Counted from the stretch's first letter, positions 1 through 11,721 are shown. The stretch: DNA of 64,000 nucleotides from Synaphobranchus kaupii (GCA_029718625.1 CM056387.1:39718394-39782393); one strand, 5' to 3'. Program-made: numbers and translations. The notes: generated by a model not told the origin, from the sequence alone.

Positions 1-1379
1 AGTGACTAAAAGGACCTTGGCTTGGTTTTTTCCACCCCAGTTTTGGAAATTATGTTGGTTCTGCAAGTATGAATAAGCACAAATGTTTGATTGCATATAA
101 GCAAGTGAGAATAGTGTTCAGTGGGTTGCAATGGGATCAAAGCACCATGCTTTTCTTAAGACTAACATATCTGTGGTGTAATCAATACTAAGGGGAAAAG
201 TATAACTTAAATAACGCAAACAGCAAAATTATAAAATGACCACCCTGTATTTTGTAAGTAAAATGAAACTACACCATAAATGGGGGTGGGAGTGCGAGTG
301 GGAGACGCGGTGAGGGTGCGAGCCAGATATGAGGAACATTTCTTTATGAGTAGTTAATCTTTTTTGGTAAGATGACTAATATCACAGAGCCCAAGGGTTT
401 GCTGATATAATGTACATTACAATTACAAGAGCTTTCATGAAACCCCTGTAGAGAAGCAATGTCTTCCCTCCCGGGGTGCTCCTAAATCACACCTCCAAAC
501 TCAGACACTCAGCACTTCAATCCAAATCCAAGGGGAACCAGATGGAGACCTTGAACTCTCATAACACATAGAAAAACCATCCCAGGGCTGATAAAAAAGC
601 ACTAAAGTAAAGATAGAGGGACAGGGAAATGGCTCGGTCTCTGGAAATTCGGACGTTGGGTCTTCCTCAGGAGCATGATGTTGCTTGCAGAAGAGTGACA
701 CCAGAAATGAGCTACACTCTCTATTTGATCATCGGATACATTTTCTGCCATTTTCAGGAACAAAGCTCCCTGCATTTACAGAGTTATTTTTTTTGGGTGG
801 GGGGGGTGACTGAACGCACTGCTTTTGTGGCTGACTGACACACCTGTAGTACTTCTCCCTGCCTGACACCTGACCTACTGACCCTTGACCATGATGCCCA
901 AGAAACTTCCAGAAGCTGAATGGGTACAGCTCACCCATTACCACACACGCAGCTCTCAGCAACTGGGGGGTTAATACATTAGCTGCTGTCCTTTTTTAGG
1001 GGTGATTTCAACTCCCAGGAATAGATTTAGGTGACTTTTTTGCTGGGAGAGTGAAGCCTGCTTATAGGGAGCTTGTGTTCTTTGCAAAAAGCAGCTGCCA
1101 GCCAGGACAACTAAATGAGCACAGGCTCCAATACCACAATTGTGTCAGACTACCACGCTTTTGATGTAAGGTCCAAAATGTACTTGGACGTCATTCCATT
1201 CCATAATTGCAGTCAAACCTATCTGGAGATAGTTCATTTGAACAGTATTTTTGCTTTGAACAGTACTTGCATTCCACATACATTACACTGCTATAAGGTT
1301 CAATGGCAGCGTTTTACCTCAAATCCAAATCCCTGGACCTCAGGTAAAAAGCTCAGTGCCCTAGCCACAATTCCACGCT
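1..1379. other. Noncoding DNA, no gene recognised
   Basis: Mixed-composition DNA with stops in all frames apart from short chance ORFs. No domain, RNA gene or transposon end was recognised. A short G8 tract lies at 799-806. It could be intronic or intergenic. Confidence 0.6.
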
Positions 1380-1562
1380 GCTTTTCTTTATTTATGTGCT
1401 TAGCAAACACCTTTATCTCGGTAACTTAGAAGGCCCACAATTTAGAAAATTTGCGGAAAAGACATTCGGGTTAATTGTCCCTCTCAATGGTACAAGAACA
1501 GTACCTCATCTGGGACTCAAGCCTGTAACCTTTTGGTCGCGAGCCCAGCACACCACACCGGT
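1380..1562 (-). repeat. tRNA-derived SINE with L2-like tail, antisense
   Basis: Read on the minus strand this resembles the common fish V-SINE layout. A tRNA-like head carries a B-box-like stretch (complement of 1513-1540, about ggttacaggcttgagtccc). A body follows, then a 3' tail related to the conserved ggataaaagcgtctgctaa motif (complement of 1397-1420), degenerate here as gataaaggtgtttgctaag. The A-box end is poorly preserved near 1555. It is an old copy with many substitutions. The family assignment rests on remembered motif order, not on an alignment. Confidence 0.6.
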
Positions 1563-1850
1563 GAGTCTCACGGCCGCGCGTTTATGTAACGCTTTACATC
1601 CAAAAGAAACGTGTGTATGCAGAGCGGGAGACCCCGCAGCCCGCCGGCGATCCAGCAGGCCGCGGGTCAGCGCCTCTCCCCACATGGCGGCGGCGCGGTA
1701 TCCGCCGCAGAAAACAAACAGCATGCAGAGGGGTGGCGGGGCGGGGGATAGTGCATGTCATGGCAGCCCACTGAGGAGGGCGTGACCAGGAGGGCGTGGA
1801 GGAGGGGGGGGGGGGGGGGGGCTCCAGGAGATGCTTGTTTGCTTCTCTCA
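1563..1850. other. GC-rich stretch with G18 tract
   Basis: GC-rich DNA with several CpGs at about 1570-1700 and an uninterrupted run of 18 G at 1804-1821. Open frames here result from skewed composition, with no recognisable domain. Confidence 0.5.
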
Positions 1851-2674
1851 TGGACTAATGATCCACAGATCTCTTTAACCTGGAGTGGCCTGTGGAGTGG
1901 CCACAGCCTCGACAACCCCTTCCCCTCCGCGATACTTCCCTCTGCCCGGTCCACCGCGGCGGGAGAGGCCGGCCTGCGCCAGTCAGCCGGGCGTGATCAA
2001 AGCCAGCAACAATAGACTCCTTGCGGGGTCGGCTGCCAACAACCTGTACAAGATTTACGCCTTCAATAATAAATGAACTAAACACCTTGAAGTAATTGGC
2101 TGCATGGAGCCCCCTCTCCCTGCCAGAGAGCTTGTTTGTACAAAGCAAAATAAGCCTAAATAATTGATGCGCAATGCAGTGCTTTCTCTGGCTGCCTTGA
2201 TTCGGTACATGCTCCAGGTCCGGGCTGTTGTCGTGATAGTAATCATTGTTTAGAAAAACAAAAGGATGGAGGGAGGAAAGAAGAAAAGAAAAGAAGAGCA
2301 GCTCTGCGGAAACAACAAAGATGCAATATTGCAAAAGCATTTCCTCAAGGCTGCTACCACCCAACGACTGATTCATGAAGGTCTCGGATACACAGACACG
2401 ATAATCGTGAAAAATGCACCCCAGACAACTTGCCACTGAGGGCGGTCGCTTGATGCCTGTTCTTTGCACAGATAAGGTCTTGCTCTGATGTGCTGTATGT
2501 CTGTAAAATTCCTCTTGCCTGCTTCCCTCCCCGCCTCAGTAGTGGTCATGGTGAATTTACACTAAAACAGGCAGCTGGAATTAACCCTGCAAGTGGAAAA
2601 TGGCAGAAGATTACAGAACCTCAGAGCTGCTTCTCACTTACAGCATGTGAGCCCTAGCTGCAAGAGGCCACGGG
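1851..2674. promoter_or_regulatory. Candidate conserved noncoding DNA
   Basis: Non-repetitive sequence, AT-rich in its second half (about 2040-2480), with TAAT-type homeodomain cores, AATAATAAA and ATTGATGCGCAATG-like motifs. It shows no repeat, no coding pattern and no transposon ends. It resembles the conserved noncoding blocks found around vertebrate developmental genes, but conservation cannot be tested here. The minus-strand ORF at 1855-2469 has no recognisable domain. Confidence 0.25.
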
Positions 2675-3130
2675 GAAGGTATGATGGGATAAGGAGGTTT
2701 TCTAGGTCACAAAAAAGGTTTGATGGGATATGGAGGCTTACAGGTTAGCAGGGATGGTTTGATGGGATATGGAGTTTCTAGATTACAGGCTGGGTTTGAT
2801 GGGATATGGAGTCTTTAGGTTACTGGGAGGGTTTGATAGGATATGGAAGCTCCAGGTTTCTAGAAGCTTCTGATGTGATATAGAGCCTCTTGGTTTCTAG
2901 GAGGGTGTGATGACATATGGCGGCTCTAGGTCTCCAGGAGGGTGTAATGGGATATGGAGAACATAGTCTTTTGAGGGCCTGATGGCATATAGTGGCTACC
3001 TGGTTTCTGGGAGGGTTTGTTGGGACGATGGAGGCTCCATGGTTACTGGGAGGATTTGGTGTGACATGGAGTCCCTCGGGTTACTAGGAGGGGCTGATGG
3101 GATATGGAGGCTCTGGCTGCTGGGAGAGAC
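2675..3130. repeat. Degenerate 37-bp minisatellite, about 12 units
   Basis: The phrase gatgggatatggag recurs with spacing of 35-39 bp, mostly 37, at about 2683, 2722, 2761, 2798, 2835, 2872, 2909, 2946, 2981, 3018, 3056 and 3095. The second half of each unit resembles ctctaggttactgggaggg. Units have diverged by substitution and small indels, so the array is old. Short ORFs across it have no known domain. Confidence 0.85.
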
Positions 3131-5650
3131 TCTCAATATATGCTCATTTGTCTCTGTGGCTCCACTGAAGGAAGTGGCTTAATGAGCTTCTAACGAGAAC
3201 TTCTAATCTGATATGGGAGAGAGTAATTATGCAATTGTTTTTTAAAGACTATCACGAGCGATTAAGAAAGCAGGAGATCATGCAGCTGTTGAGAGGGGGA
3301 GGGAGGTACAGACAGGGGAGGCTTTTGTCAGTTTCTGTCAGACCTTCTGCTCCAATGAGTATCACACGGAAGGGAAGACAGACAGCAGAGAATAGCTTCT
3401 TTTTTAGACAGAGTGAACTGCACTGCCCCACAGAAAACGCCTGATGCCTATGGCCTCTGAACTATGCAGCACTTAAATAATTAATACTGCACAGACATGA
3501 CAGTGAGAGGGATTTTTAGCATGAATTCCACACCTACAGTATACAGGTGGACACAAAAGACATATATAAGACAATTCCCATTTCTGATTTGGAATTTGGT
3601 AGTGTAATCTAGCTACAACAGAATGAGGAAATGAGCAAAAATTTTTGCTTTTATTTCAATTCCCAAAATACTAACAACAGTAATAAGCTGAAAAACAGCC
3701 TTTAGATTAATCTGCTGAAGCTGGTACTTGCTAATATCAGCCTTATAATTGGTAGCAGGCAGAATAAGCAGCATAGTCAATGCACTTATTGGTGCAGTGT
3801 GGAAAGGAGGTATTTCTCTATGAAAAAAGAAACAACAGTCACACCCTCAATGTGTAAACGCCATCAATCCAAATCCAGGCTCTCATGCTAGGCCCTTCAA
3901 ATAGGAAGTAAATATTTAAAATATTTATCATTTGCATAAAATACATGGCTATTTTTGTCCCCCCCCCCCCCTGCCATTTATGAAAGAAATGGTACACTTC
4001 AAAAATATTAAACCATGTCATTAACACTGAAGTCCTTATTAAATCAGCAGTTACACAATTGCATGCTATTCTGCACAGTCCTCTAAAATAAATTTGACCT
4101 TACAGAATATGATGGCTCTGTATCTAAGCACAAGTAAAAAAAAATTTATATGATGGTATTGCATAGTGCTGTAACAGGATCTAAATAATCGGGGTAGCGG
4201 CGTCATTTTTCTGGCGCAAAAAGAGAAAACACGTGTGACCAATATTGGGCGGAGGGGCAGGACAGGCTGGTGTGACGGATTGGTCGCCTGGGCTCCAGAC
4301 TGCCCCTGCAGTTTGAAAACATGTTTATCCAAGGACAAGCTCTCTCACCTTCCCATCTGTCCTGTGAAATTCCTAATGTGTAAGACAGGTGGCCTGCTGG
4401 ATGTTTAAAACCCAGAGGGTGCAAATATGATTAAGAACTCACATTAGCCATTGTGGTAAATATGAATTCTATATTTAGGGAGGGGAAACCGAAAACAATC
4501 CCGCTAACCGCGTACATAAATAAACGGCGGACAGACTGGATGGATTAAGAAATGGCCTGCTCTAATTTGATGGCCCCGTGCTTGGTTTGAGACGGCTGGC
4601 AGCGGCCCAAGTGGAGACCGACAATGCCACAGGGAGGGTGAGGGGAAGAGAGAGCGAGCTTAGAGAGAGGACCTGCCCATTGCAGACTCTGCCTAAAGCA
4701 CTGTGTGCATGGGGACACAATGGCAGCCTGTACTGTGCTATTCATTAGGGGTCCTGGAAACTGGTTGCTTTTTATTATAATAATAATAATAATTAGCTGT
4801 TAGTATTATTATTATGCCAATTTAGGGGGGGGGGGGCTATAACATCCACAGGGATGTAGCACAATGTGCCTTGTCTGTAGATAACAATGTCAATGTCTGG
4901 GTGAGAATTACGATCCCAGCATTAGAAATATGTATATTTCCATCAACATGGCCACCATGAACTAATGCAGTAGGCGTGGCTTCTCACAAAAAAGACTTCA
5001 AATTCAAAATAGTTTGACATACTACAGCATAACTTGTTATTCACTGACAGGTTTGGAAAATGAAAACATATATTTATTAAGACTTTAAAATGACCAACCC
5101 CCTCAATAGGAACATATGGGTTGAGTCAGTCTTAAATTGGTCACCATTTTGGACTATTATTATTCTCCTGCGACTTTTCTCAGTTCTGACATAAACACTG
5201 ACATAAATTGCATTTTATGCAATCTGGTGTATGTATAATGCATAAAAGGGCACTCAAAATGTCAATGACTAATTTGGCTCTTATTAGCCAACTGAAATTA
5301 CAACATTAAAACTCTTTCCTTGCTTCATCTAAATGCATGAAATCAACATTGATACATAGGTACCTCTTCTCACGTGGAAGAAGACTTCCTCAGGGATAAA
5401 TAAAGTCAGCCATATAGTTTTTTTTGGCTATTTTAAATATTTTGCTAAATGCTTAACCACATGCATTCTTAGCAGGGCTGTGCAGAGACCGCCTGAAAGG
5501 CAAGTGAAAAAAAGGAAACCATCACCATGTAACTTGTCTAACTGTTTGTTATAGTTTATAATAGTATTTAGAATAGAATTGTAGTATAGCTGATTTACCC
5601 ACAGCTTACTGTGAACTACATTCAAATGTTCATTAGGGATAGCTGCTACG
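3131..5650. other. Noncoding DNA with simple-sequence tracts
   Basis: No gene seen. It holds C13 (3959-3971), a TAA-rich tract (about 4775-4816) and G12 (4825-4836). The rest is AT-rich unique-looking DNA. Confidence 0.6.
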
Positions 5651-5782
5651 TTATGGGAAGGATGTGCTTTGTCTTATCTGTTCTGTAGTTACTTTGATGA
5701 CGTTTCTGAATGCACTTATTGTATGTCTCTTTGGATAAAATTGTCTGCTAAATGACTGTAATGTAATGTAATGTAATGTAAC
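5651..5782 (+). repeat. SINE/L2-like 3' tail with (TAATG)n end
   Basis: Positions 5727-5757 contain ctctttggataaaattgt followed by ctgctaaatgactg, the 3' tail shared by V-SINEs and L2-type LINEs in fish. It runs into about four tandem copies of the 5-mer taatg (5758-5782), the usual terminal repeat of such copies. The tRNA-like head is missing or unrecognisable, so this is a 5'-truncated copy. Confidence 0.65.
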
Positions 5783-7710
5783 TTCCACTAATTTCTGGAC
5801 TCCACTCTTTAAAATCACACAAATGAAGTTTTTACACAAAAAACATGGCTGCATCTAACAATCAACTTATAATAATTTCCAATTGAAACTATACGTGCAA
5901 AACAGCATAGATTAAAACATTTCCAAATATGCCATAAAACCATCAAAAACCGATCAGCCATTGTCACACCAAACTTGGTTAACATCAAATCTGGAAATCT
6001 TTCAGTTTATTTGCAGTTCATGCATGGAGATATATTTCTCAACTATCTCTCAACACTGGATGCACCAGACAGTTTCTCTGTTTGATGACACAGGTTACAC
6101 CGCTGCCTTCAGCCCACAAGTTCAAAAGTTTGAATCAACTCAAAGCACACATTTGGTTTAAAGTTTTCAGATATTGAGCAAATGAATGAAAAGGACTCCT
6201 GCACACTGTGAGATACTTGCAAAAAGACATTTAACGAGCGCAATGTTTCGGTCACATAGACCTTTGTCAGGCATATTCGGTAAAACCATCAGGCCTAAAA
6301 TGTTTCATAAGTTTATGTAAACATGTCAAATATTTTTATGCATAGTGTATATATTTCTTCCCATTTGGATGCTTTTTACGGCTTGCAGCAACATGGCTAT
6401 TATGTGGTAGCTATTATGCGGTATTTGTTCTGCAGAACCCTATATTCGAGGCAAAACGCAGAGCTAATACGTATTTGAGGTCTTTAAGAAAACGGGGGCA
6501 GTTTTACTCTCGTCATCGATGCAACAAGCTTGAAGGGTGCAACAGGACCATCCCAAATGCAAACTCAGCACCATCTGGTCCATAGTCCACTGCCCTAATT
6601 ACATTGCAGCTCCATTTTGCAAGCCAAATATCTGCCAGCTATCTTCAATAACTGGACGGGAAAAAAACCTCAACAACTATAGGACTACCACCTGTAGACC
6701 CATTTTGTGGAATAATCTCATCGCTTTGTTTGTCTCTTGCATTTTCTTTTACAGTCACAATTTGCAAGGTGCACAATACAAAGTGAACCTTAATTTTCTT
6801 TTCTTCAAAACAGGGATTCTTCCCTTCAACGGGCTTTAAATATATGATATATTAATAAGATTGGTAAAGCCATAAGATAACCTTCTAGTTATTCTAAGGT
6901 AGTTATAGAAATTCAAGCAAAACAAGCTTTATTAGACTTAAACTTAATTCTCAAGAAAAAAAATCTATAAACCCCCTTCATTTTAAGCTGTAAACCCATT
7001 AATCTTATAAATTTGTCCAAGTTGAGGGCTAAAACGAAAGATGTTGTGATTTGAAAACGAAGCCCATAACACAAAAAAGTGGCCTGAAAATTCAGAGCAG
7101 TTGAGAATACGGGAAAGGGGCATTGTGGGCGAGGACACACAGAAAGCCAAATCCATACAAATGCACCATATCTGCACCACTATCCCTCAGTGATGGGGTT
7201 CAGCGGATCCCAAAAGCAATCTAAGAGCGGCTTTCACAGTCCAATCTCTCGCTCAGCTTCCATCCTCGCCCTCCCTATTATTTGTAGAGTAAGCATCCGC
7301 TGTCGGGCCATCGCCATCCTTCTCCTCCAAAATAAAATAAAAAAAGGAAACTCCGTCCCACACCGATCTCTATCTGTGCAATTAGCCGTTCCAGCAATGC
7401 AAGTCTGCCCAATAAAGCTGAAATTGCCAAAGACAGGAGACGGAAAAGGCTCGCCAGCTTCTCTGCGGTGTCCGGACAAGGTCTCGATTCATAAAGCATT
7501 GTCGGGGGGGGGGGGGGGGGCTTATTTTCCTTCTGACATCGCAAGCCCTCGAGAGCCCTGGCAATTCAGGATGACCCAGCACGAAACAGCAGTAATGAAC
7601 ACAGCAGCGCCCAACAGTGTTCAGGAGAACAGCAATGTTGTGCCTCCAATGTAGGACAGGCAGTTCTTAGGCATCTAAATGTTCTCAGGAAATGGCTCTT
7701 GTTAGTAAAC
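5783..7710. other. Noncoding DNA with G17 tract
   Basis: No gene recognised. A short hairpin-bearing motif at 6235-6275 (minus strand) is related to sequence in the inverted repeat at 48072-48291. G17 lies at 7504-7520. The ORF at 7190-7654 runs through the G tract (as a Gly run) and has no domain. Confidence 0.55.
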
Positions 7711-7808
7711 CCTTATGGAAATGTAATATACTGCAGTATATTTTAAATATATTGTGAAGATAATTTTGATATATTTACAATATACTGCAGCATTCTTTTT
7801 CCATAGGG
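7711..7808. repeat. Short inverted repeat (hairpin or small MITE)
   Basis: The segment starts with ccttatggaaatgtaatata and ends with a near-complement closing in ttttccataggg. Arms of about 45 bp share the core ctgcagtatatt and flank an AT-rich centre. No terminal motif links it firmly to a transposon family. Confidence 0.5.
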
Positions 7809-8556
7809 GAAGCGCAAGTGGCAAACAGTATTTTTTTGTGTGTGTCTACAAGCAAAACGACCCTCTATACACATTCACAAGCTTAATCTGACTTTTCTCA
7901 ACCTGCATTGGTCTAATAACTCAATATTCCCCTCATAACAGAAAAGACACGGTTAATCTATAAATCCATGTAAAAATGCTTCCCTAATGGACCCAGCCAT
8001 TAGCGGGTCCGTGAATAGCCCGGAATGGTACCTCATTTGCTGATTGAAATTAGCGGTTTGATTTCGACGCTGGCGCATTTGGAGTTCTGCAAAAGTTCCT
8101 TCGGCTTTAATCACAATAATGACTCGATCTGTAACTTTTAATAAGAGCGCGGGGCTGGGTGTGCGGGTCCAGAGTGGTGGGGACGCGGATAGCGCAACCT
8201 ATTATCGGGGGCTCGCGTAGCCCGGGGTCGGAGTCGAGCAGGTTGTTAAGAAAGGAGAAACTGTGCAGCTTGAAATCGGCACGCCTGGAGACAGAGCTGG
8301 GGCGAGGCAGCTAATGTAGAAATACGCTGATTAAAAAGGCAGAGCCGTGCTGCGGCCCGGGCACAGCAGCGAAAAAAACCAGCAAAGCCCAAACAGCTCT
8401 GATCAGGGTAAACAAAACCAACACCCCCACCACAACCTGCAGTCAAAGAAATCATGTAATCACAATGAGAGACAAAATAACAATGATCTCAGACGGCAAC
8501 AAAATGTTCCAGACTGAAAACAAGCATCCCAGGGAGTGAAAAAAAAATTATATATA
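7809..8556. other. Noncoding DNA, possibly conserved
   Basis: Unique-looking sequence with TAAT and ATTAG cores at about 7990-8130, then a moderately CpG-rich patch to about 8370. No gene. It ends in a TA-rich stretch that was the target of the next transposon. Confidence 0.4.
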
Positions 8557-8707
8557 CAGTTGAAGTTTACATACACTTAGGTTGAAGTCATTAAAACTAA
8601 TAACCACTCCACAGATTTAATGTTAGCAAACTATAGTGTTGGCAAGTCAGTTAAAACATCTACTTTGTGCACGACACAAGTAATCTTTCCAACAATTGTT
8701 TACAGAC

Positions 8708-9075
8708 AGATTATTTCACTTTTAATTCACAATATCACAATTCCAGGGGGTCAGAAGTTTTCATACACTAAGTTGACTGTGCCTTTAAATTTTTTATATT
8801 TGGTAGCATATCCTTTGCATGCCATGACTTCCTGATGTCTGTGACCCAACAACATCAAAAGACTCTTGATATCTTATTTTCTGGTACTCTTACAAGCGAT
8901 ACTATAACGTCTGCATTTGAATGGATCTCTATGAGAATTGGGGGTTGGGACTAGATTTAGCTGTAAATTATGCTGGAATAGTATTAGAATAATAGATTAT
9001 TTCACTTTTAATTGACTATTTCGCAATTCCAGTGGGTCAGAAGTTTACATACACCAAGTTGACTGTGCCTTTAAA
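8708..9075 (+). repeat. 82-bp direct duplication flanking an inserted module
   Basis: Copy A (8708-8789) and copy B (8994-9075) are both 82 bp. Each runs from agattatttcacttttaatt through the inner direct repeat to gttgactgtgcctttaaa, with about ten differences by eye. A normal Sleeping Beauty-like element has one such segment. The 204 bp between the copies are not Sleeping Beauty sequence. Confidence 0.85.
8790..8993 (+). repeat. Shared module, copy 1 (inside the SB-like element)
   Basis: From ttttttatatttggt to about gctggaatagtatt, this is about 95% identical by eye to 54781-54980 in the palindromic element. It also matches the complement of about 47236-47429 in the Tc1 MITE. The copy stops about 110 bp before the inner end of the longer copies and has a 2-bp deletion near 8910. 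It shows no coding pattern that survives in all copies. Confidence 0.85.
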
Positions 9076-9195
9076 CAGCTTGGAAAATTCCAGAAAATGA
9101 TGTCATGGCTAATTGACATTATTTGAGTCAACTGGAAGTGTACCTGTGGATGTATTTTAAGGCCTACTTTCAAACTCAGTGCCTCTTTGCTTGAC

Positions 9196-10107
9196 ACCAT
9201 CTGTACAAAACAATAGTACGCAAGTATAAACACCATGGGACCACGCAGCCGTCATACCTCTCAGGAAAGAAGACGCATTCTGTCTCCTAGAGATGAACGT
9301 GCTTTGGTGCGAAAACTGCAAATCAATCCCAGAACAACAGCAAAGGACCTTGTGAAGATGCTGGAGGGAACAGGTACAAAAGTATCTATATCCACAGTAA
9401 AACGAGTCCTATATCGACATAACCTGAAAGGCTGCTCAGCAAGGAAGAAACCACAACTCCAAAACCCCCATAAAAAAGCCAGATTACAGTTTGCAACTGC
9501 ACATGGGGACAAAGATCTTATTTTTTGGAGAAATGTCCTCTGGTCTGATGAAACAAAAATTTAACTGTTTGGCCATAATGACCATCGTTATGTTTGGAGG
9601 AAAAAGGGTGAGGCTTGCAAGCCGAAGAACACCATCCCAACCGTGAAGCACAAGGGCGGCAGCATCATGCTGTGGGGGTGCTTGGCTGCAGGAGGGACTG
9701 GTGCACTTCATAAAATAGATGGCATCATGAGGAAGAAAAATTATGTGGATATATTGAAGCAACATCTCAACACATCAGCCAGGAAGTTAAAGCTTGGTCG
9801 CAAATGGCTCTTCCAAATGGACAATGACCCAAAGCATGCTTCCAAAGTGGCAAAATGGCTTAAGGACAACAAAGTCAAGGTATTGGAGTAGCCATCACAA
9901 AGTCCTGACAATCCAATTGAAAATTTGTGGGCAGAACTGAAGAAGCGTGTGCGAGCAAGGAGGCCTACAAACCTGACTCAGTTACACCAGTTCGGTCAGG
10001 AGGAATGGGCCAAAATTCCAGCAACTTATTGTGAGAAGCTTGTGGAAGGCTACCCGAAACATTTGACCCAAGTTAAACAATTTAAAGGCAATGCTACCAA
10101 ATACTAA
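9196..10107 (+). pseudogene. Sleeping Beauty-like transposase pseudogene
   Basis: The frame encodes a Tc1/mariner transposase of the Sleeping Beauty group: RED half of the paired-like DNA-binding domain, then the DDE catalytic domain. Catalytic codons are still visible: D in SDETK (9547), D in MDNDPKH (9820), E in PIENLW (9919). It is dead for several independent reasons. A deletion at about 9196-9201 removed the start codon and the PAI helix-turn-helix, roughly 110 bp by comparison with family length. A one-base insertion near 9266-9272 shifts the frame. In-frame stops lie at 9562-9564 and 9889-9891. Two single-codon losses (one in the SKVAKW region, one in SPDNPIEN) shorten the D-to-E spacing to 32 residues instead of 34. 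The ATG at 9235 is internal and not the original start. Confidence 0.93.
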
Positions 10108-10341
10108 CAGAGTGTATGTAAACTTCTGACCCACTGGGAATGTGATGAAATAAATAAAAGCTGAAATAAATCATTCTCTCTACTATTATTCTGACATTTC
10201 ACATTCTTAAAATAAAGTTGTGATCCTAACTGACCTAAGACAGGGAATGTTTACTCGGATTAAATGTCAGGAATTGTGAAAAACTGAGTTTAAATGGATT
10301 TGGCTAAGGTGTATGTAAACTTTCGACTTCAACGGTATATA

Positions 10342-10387
10342 CACTACTCACAAAAAGTTAGGGATATTCGGCTTTCGGGTGAAATTT
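10342..10387 (+). repeat. Left 46-bp terminal inverted repeat
   Basis: Runs from cactactcacaaaaag to gggtgaaattt. It matches the complement of 11827-11872 at 45 of 46 positions; the difference is C here at 10369 and T in the complementary strand of the right end. Confidence 0.95.
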
Positions 10388-10639
10388 CAGGATGAACCTA
10401 AAATGCACTATAACCTTTACAGGTGAAATTAATTTGACCTTCTCTAAACTTTTGAATGCACATGTCCAACTATTCAATGTTTCAGTACTTTTTGCACAAC
10501 TTGCTGTTCTCTAACAAGGAGCTGAACGGCAAAATTCACAACAGGTGTTTGATCCATGAATCGACCAATAAATTTCCTGGTTCAATTAGAATTGGTATTT
10601 AAACAGTCCTCTTCATCATGCTGTTCACATTTTGACATC

Positions 10640-11668
10640 ATGAGACCAAGACGACACCTAACAATTGATCAACAGTACCTCGCCATTGCGAGGCTTCAAA
10701 CAGGATGTTCTCAGAGGGAAGTGGCCACTGAGCTTAGAGTGTCACAGAGTGTCATCAGCAGGTTGCAACAGAGATACAGAGAGACTGGAAGAGTCACAGA
10801 AAGGCATAGAAGTGGACGTCCTTTGGCCACATCCCACACTGATGACCGCTTCATTGTGAACAGTGCCCTGCGGAACCGGATGATGAATGCCACTCAACTC
10901 CAGGCACATTTAAGGGAGGTGAGAGGCACCCAAGTGTCACGTCAGACCATTCGAAACCGTTTACATCAGCGTGGTCTGCGTGCTAGACGACCTGCAAGGG
11001 TACCTGACCACACCACCAGGCACAGGCGTCATCGTCTTGCATGGGCCAGGGAGCATTTACGCTGGACGAGGGACCAGTGGGCCTCAGTGCTGTTCTCTGA
11101 TGAAAGTCGATTCACGTTGAGCAGAAATGATGGCCGCCAACGATGTTGGAGACGTCAAGGAGAGCGCTATGCATCAGCCACTGTTGTCACCAGACGACCC
11201 TTTGGTGGTGGCGGTGTTACAGTGTGGGCAGGTGTGTCTAGTCAATACAGAACTGCCCTACACTTTGTGAATGGTACAGTGACAAGCCCATACTACCTGA
11301 ATAACATCATTAATCCAGTCATTGTGCCCCTGCATGAACAACACAGGCCTAATTTCATCTTCATGGACGACAATGCTCCAGCTCATCGAGGTCGCATCAT
11401 TAGGGAAAGGCTGCTGGAGACTGGGGTACCTCAAATGGAGTGGCCTGCACTTTCTCCAGACCTGAATCCCATAGAAAACCTATGGGATCAGCTGACTCAC
11501 CGTGTAGAGGCTCGTAACTCTGTACCCCAGAACCTCAATGATCTGAGGGCCGCCCTTCAAGAAGAGTGGGATGCCATGCCTCAGCAGACAATAAGTCGAC
11601 TTGTGAACAGCATGAGACGTCGTTGTCAAGCTGTAATTGATGCTCAAGGGCACATGACAAGTTATTGA
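10640..11668 (+). CDS. Tc1-family DD34E transposase, open frame
   Basis: Transposase that binds the element's terminal repeats and catalyses cut-and-paste transposition into TA, acting in the nucleus. The frame is open upstream to an ATG at 10556, but the Met at 10640 gives 342 residues, the usual length for the family, and starts just before the helix-turn-helix, so I take it as the start. Residues about 8-48 form the first helix-turn-helix ([19 protein letters not shown]), followed by an RSGRP linker. Residues about 65-112 form the second ([17 protein letters not shown]). A basic patch at 114-132 may help nuclear import. The catalytic triad is D154 (FSDESRF), D244 (MDDNAPAH) and E279 (DLNPIENLW). 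Exactly 34 residues separate D244 and E279. A glycine-rich box lies at 189-198. No stop or frameshift is present. Activity is inferred, not shown. Confidence 0.95.
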   Translation: MRPRRHLTIDQQYLAIARLQTGCSQREVATELRVSQSVISRLQQRYRETGRVTERHRSGRPLATSHTDDRFIVNSALRNRMMNATQLQAHLREVRGTQVSRQTIRNRLHQRGLRARRPARVPDHTTRHRRHRLAWAREHLRWTRDQWASVLFSDESRFTLSRNDGRQRCWRRQGERYASATVVTRRPFGGGGVTVWAGVSSQYRTALHFVNGTVTSPYYLNNIINPVIVPLHEQHRPNFIFMDDNAPAHRGRIIRERLLETGVPQMEWPALSPDLNPIENLWDQLTHRVEARNSVPQNLNDLRAALQEEWDAMPQQTISRLVNSMRRRCQAVIDAQGHMTSY

Positions 11669-11721
11669 GACATTGACATTTTTGTTGTGGTATACCCACC
11701 ATTGTTGTTGGCTTTTGTTTC

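Larger units (their letters stand above)
8557..10335 (+). mobile_element. Sleeping Beauty-like Tc1/mariner element, dead copy
   Basis: The left end starts cagttgaagtttacataca just after TA (8555-8556). The right end finishes gactttcgacttcaacgg-like just before TA (10336-10337; as read: actttcgacttcaacgg). Inner direct repeats (caagttgactgtgccttta at 9056-9074 and tgtatgtaaacttctgacc at 10113-10131) give the IR/DR layout of the fish Sleeping Beauty/salmonid Tc1 group. The left outer repeat lacks about 7 bp found in typical family members. At 1,779 bp it is longer than the usual 1.6 kb because a foreign module (8790-8993) and an 82-bp duplication sit near its left end. The transposase gene inside is broken. 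Confidence 0.95.

Noticed and set aside
1855..2469. 204-codon minus-strand ORF as a gene
   Set aside because: No recognisable domain or motif, no repeat-independent support, and overlapping open frames on both strands.
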